Positions 5,972-7,280 of a DNA stretch of 7,280 nucleotides are shown here, piece after piece. The number at the start of each line of letters is the position of its first letter. The stretch's first letter is position 1. Source of the DNA: Phycisphaerae bacterium (lineage in GTDB: Bacteria; Planctomycetota; Phycisphaerae; Phycisphaerales; SM1A02); assembly GCA_002718515.1 (NCBI GenBank), contig PBEX01000005.1, positions 8,224 through 15,503 of the forward strand, in the 5' to 3' direction. Below the pieces are notes generated by a model, which saw nothing but the letters and a program-made list of their open reading frames with translations, did not search any database and was not told the origin of the DNA. The position numbers and the translations under genes are program-made.

Positions 5972-7007
5972 AAAATATCTTTTTTTTACAGGTTCGTCTT
6001 TTTTTCTTTTATCATTAATTTATATTTCAATTATATATGGTCCGGTTAATATTACTATATCACAAATTTTCAACATTATTATTAATAACATCTTCTTTTC
6101 TGATTATAATGCTTCTAGCTACTCAGCAATACAGGAATCAGTATTGTTGAATATTAGGTTTCCTAGAGTAATACTTGCAGTTTTAGTTGGAGGCGGTCTA
6201 GGAACTGCGGGAGCAATATTACAGGGTTTATTTAGGAACCCATTAGTAGATCCAGGTTTTATTGGTGTGTCTAGTGGCGCAGCTGTTGGTGCAATGATTG
6301 CAATTATGTTTACTAAACACATACCAACCCAGATAGCACCTTTCAGTATTCCTATTCTAGCAATAACAGGTTCATTTATTACTACTTTCATTGTATATAA
6401 AATGTCAAAAGTATTTAATAAAACAAATATAATGGCAATGCTTTTATCTGGAATTGCCATTAATGCTATGTCTGGTTCTATTATAGGTTTGTTTGTAAGT
6501 GTATCAAATGACTCAGAACTTAGAAGTTTTACTTTCTGGACTTTAGGAGGTCTTGATAGCGCCAATTGGGATATAATCAATCTATCATTAATCTTTATTT
6601 TAATTCCATGCTTAACTATTTATAAAATGAGATCGTCTTTAGATATATTTATGTTGGGTGACTCTGAAGCACATAATTTGGGTGTGAATACAGAATTATT
6701 AAAAAAGATAGTTATTTTGATTGCATCAATTATCGTTGGTGTTTCAGTTGCATTTTGTGGAATGATTGGGTTTGTAGGCCTAGTAACACCGCATTTAGTT
6801 CGCTTGTTTATAGGGCCAAAACATAAGTACTTAATCCCAGGTTCAGCCTTAATTGGAGGAACTCTTCTTTGTTTATCTGATTTAATATCTAAAACTATAA
6901 TATCTCCAGCCCAATTACCTGTAGGTGTGGTTACATCTGCTATAGGTGCACCATTTTTTGCATGGCTTATAATAAATCAAAAAAAGAGGTTTAGTTATTC
7001 AGACTAA
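5961..7007 (+). CDS. hmuU: Haem ABC transporter permease (FecCD family)
   Basis: This is the inner-membrane channel subunit that imports haem handed over by HmuT, driven by HmuV. It has 348 residues, the family norm, and is strongly hydrophobic with about ten predicted membrane helices starting at residues 6-26. FecCD landmarks are RFPRVILAVLVGGGLGTAGA (66-85), QGLFRNPLVDPGFIGVSSGA (88-107), the mid-protein FWTLGGLDSANWD (192-204), GFVGLVTPHLVRLFIGPKHK (270-289), which includes the segment contacting the ATPase, and the C-terminal QLPVGVVTSAIGAPFFAWLI (318-337). The ATG at 5961 overlaps the end of hmuT by 11 nt; an AAGG at 5944-5947 is a weak ribosome site 13 nt away. Haem rather than siderophore specificity is inferred from its position between hmuT and hmuV. 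Confidence 0.94.
   Translation: MINKKYLFFTGSSFFLLSLIYISIIYGPVNITISQIFNIIINNIFFSDYNASSYSAIQESVLLNIRFPRVILAVLVGGGLGTAGAILQGLFRNPLVDPGFIGVSSGAAVGAMIAIMFTKHIPTQIAPFSIPILAITGSFITTFIVYKMSKVFNKTNIMAMLLSGIAINAMSGSIIGLFVSVSNDSELRSFTFWTLGGLDSANWDIINLSLIFILIPCLTIYKMRSSLDIFMLGDSEAHNLGVNTELLKKIVILIASIIVGVSVAFCGMIGFVGLVTPHLVRLFIGPKHKYLIPGSALIGGTLLCLSDLISKTIISPAQLPVGVVTSAIGAPFFAWLIINQKKRFSYSD
6985..6989 (+). promoter_or_regulatory. Ribosome binding site that points to an ATT start for hmuV
   Basis: AGAGG (part of AAAGAGG, 6983-6989) lies inside the end of hmuU and is followed after 7 nt by ATT at 6997, the only well-placed candidate start for hmuV. The spacing is ideal for a Shine-Dalgarno site, and no ATG, GTG or TTG is available in the frame. 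Confidence 0.5.
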
Positions 7008-7280
7008 AGATATTATATCAATAAATTCTTTATCTTATACGATATCTAATACAAAAATTCTTCAAGATATAACATTAAAAGTTTATGCTGGAGATATTGT
7101 CTCAATAATTGGTCCAAATGGTTCAGGTAAAAGTAGCTTAATTAAACTAATATCAGGAGATGTTAAACCTACAAGAGGATCAATATCTATTATAAACAAA
7201 CAAATTGATAATTGGGATATTATTAAATTAGCTCAGTCACGATCAATTTTACCCCAAAGCAACCATTTAACTTTTCCATT
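6997..7280 (+). CDS. hmuV: Haem ABC transporter ATP-binding protein, N-terminal part; non-standard start; 3' end beyond window
   Basis: This ATPase powers haem uptake through HmuU. 94 residues are visible and the frame is open at the right edge; the family is about 255-270 residues. Landmarks counted from ATT 6997 are INSLSY (9-14), Walker A GPNGSGKSS (39-47), and the Q-loop region RSILPQSNHLTFP (82-94) with Gln87. The LPQ plus LxFP wording is typical of HmuV. The frame opens after a TAA at 6973-6975 and contains no ATG, GTG or TTG before Walker A. ATT at 6997 is chosen because it has a ribosome site 7 nt upstream, gives a normal N-terminal length, and yields an 11-nt overlap with hmuU like the hmuT/hmuU overlap. 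Alternatives are a +1 shift or transcript slippage on the A7 run at 6979-6985, giving a HmuU-HmuV fusion. Function is secure; the start is not. Confidence 0.88.
   Translation, partial: MQTKDIISINSLSYTISNTKILQDITLKVYAGDIVSIIGPNGSGKSSLIKLISGDVKPTRGSISIINKQIDNWDIIKLAQSRSILPQSNHLTFP

Noticed and set aside
6119..6580. Minus-strand reading frame inside hmuU
   Set aside because: It is the antisense shadow of conserved FecCD membrane helices, with no recognisable motif.
6980..6986. A-AAA-AAG slippery heptamer in hmuU frame, as used for -1 frameshifting
   Set aside because: It is in the correct phase for a -1 slip, but the -1 frame hits a TAG at once (6992-6994), whereas hmuV lies in the +1 frame.

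Overview
The window is AT-rich DNA from a Gram-negative bacterium. Two proteins carry export signals, there is a predicted outer-membrane beta-barrel, and a periplasmic binding-protein ABC importer is present. The standard code fits: tryptophan is TGG in the recognised genes, and TAA is the usual stop (TGA ends def and hmuS). I cannot assign a phylum from this sequence alone.

Layout. On the minus strand from the left edge lies the N-terminal part of an FTR1-family iron permease (1-530), behind a promoter that contains a Fur-type box (559-573). Next, also on the minus strand, is a two-gene pyrimidine salvage unit, cdd then deoA (2240 down to 640). A short divergent intergenic region (2241-2325) separates cdd from a plus-strand pair: peptide deformylase (def-like, 2326-2952) and, overlapping its stop codon, a beta-barrel outer-membrane protein (2949-4106). 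A second Fur-type box, identical over its 15-bp core (4128-4142), precedes a tightly packed haem utilisation operon: hmuS (cytoplasmic haem-handling protein), hmuT (periplasmic haem-binding protein), hmuU (permease) and hmuV (ATPase, cut by the right edge).

How the genes work together. HmuT would deliver haem to the HmuU/HmuV transporter, and HmuS would receive or degrade it in the cytoplasm. The FTR1 permease would give a second, non-haem iron route under the same Fur control. No TonB-dependent haem receptor is visible; it could lie outside the window.

The most interesting signal is at 2949-3045. A signal-peptide coding segment is in frame with the beta-barrel gene but separated from it by two TGA codons (3006 and 3015) spaced exactly as the cysteines of a CxxC motif. 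They are followed at the right distance by a GC-rich hairpin with a GGTC loop, resembling a bacterial selenocysteine insertion element. The gene may therefore encode an exported, outer-membrane selenoprotein with a UxxU motif. A doubly nonsense-mutated gene is the main alternative. A second oddity is hmuV, which has no ATG, GTG or TTG start and appears to begin at ATT.
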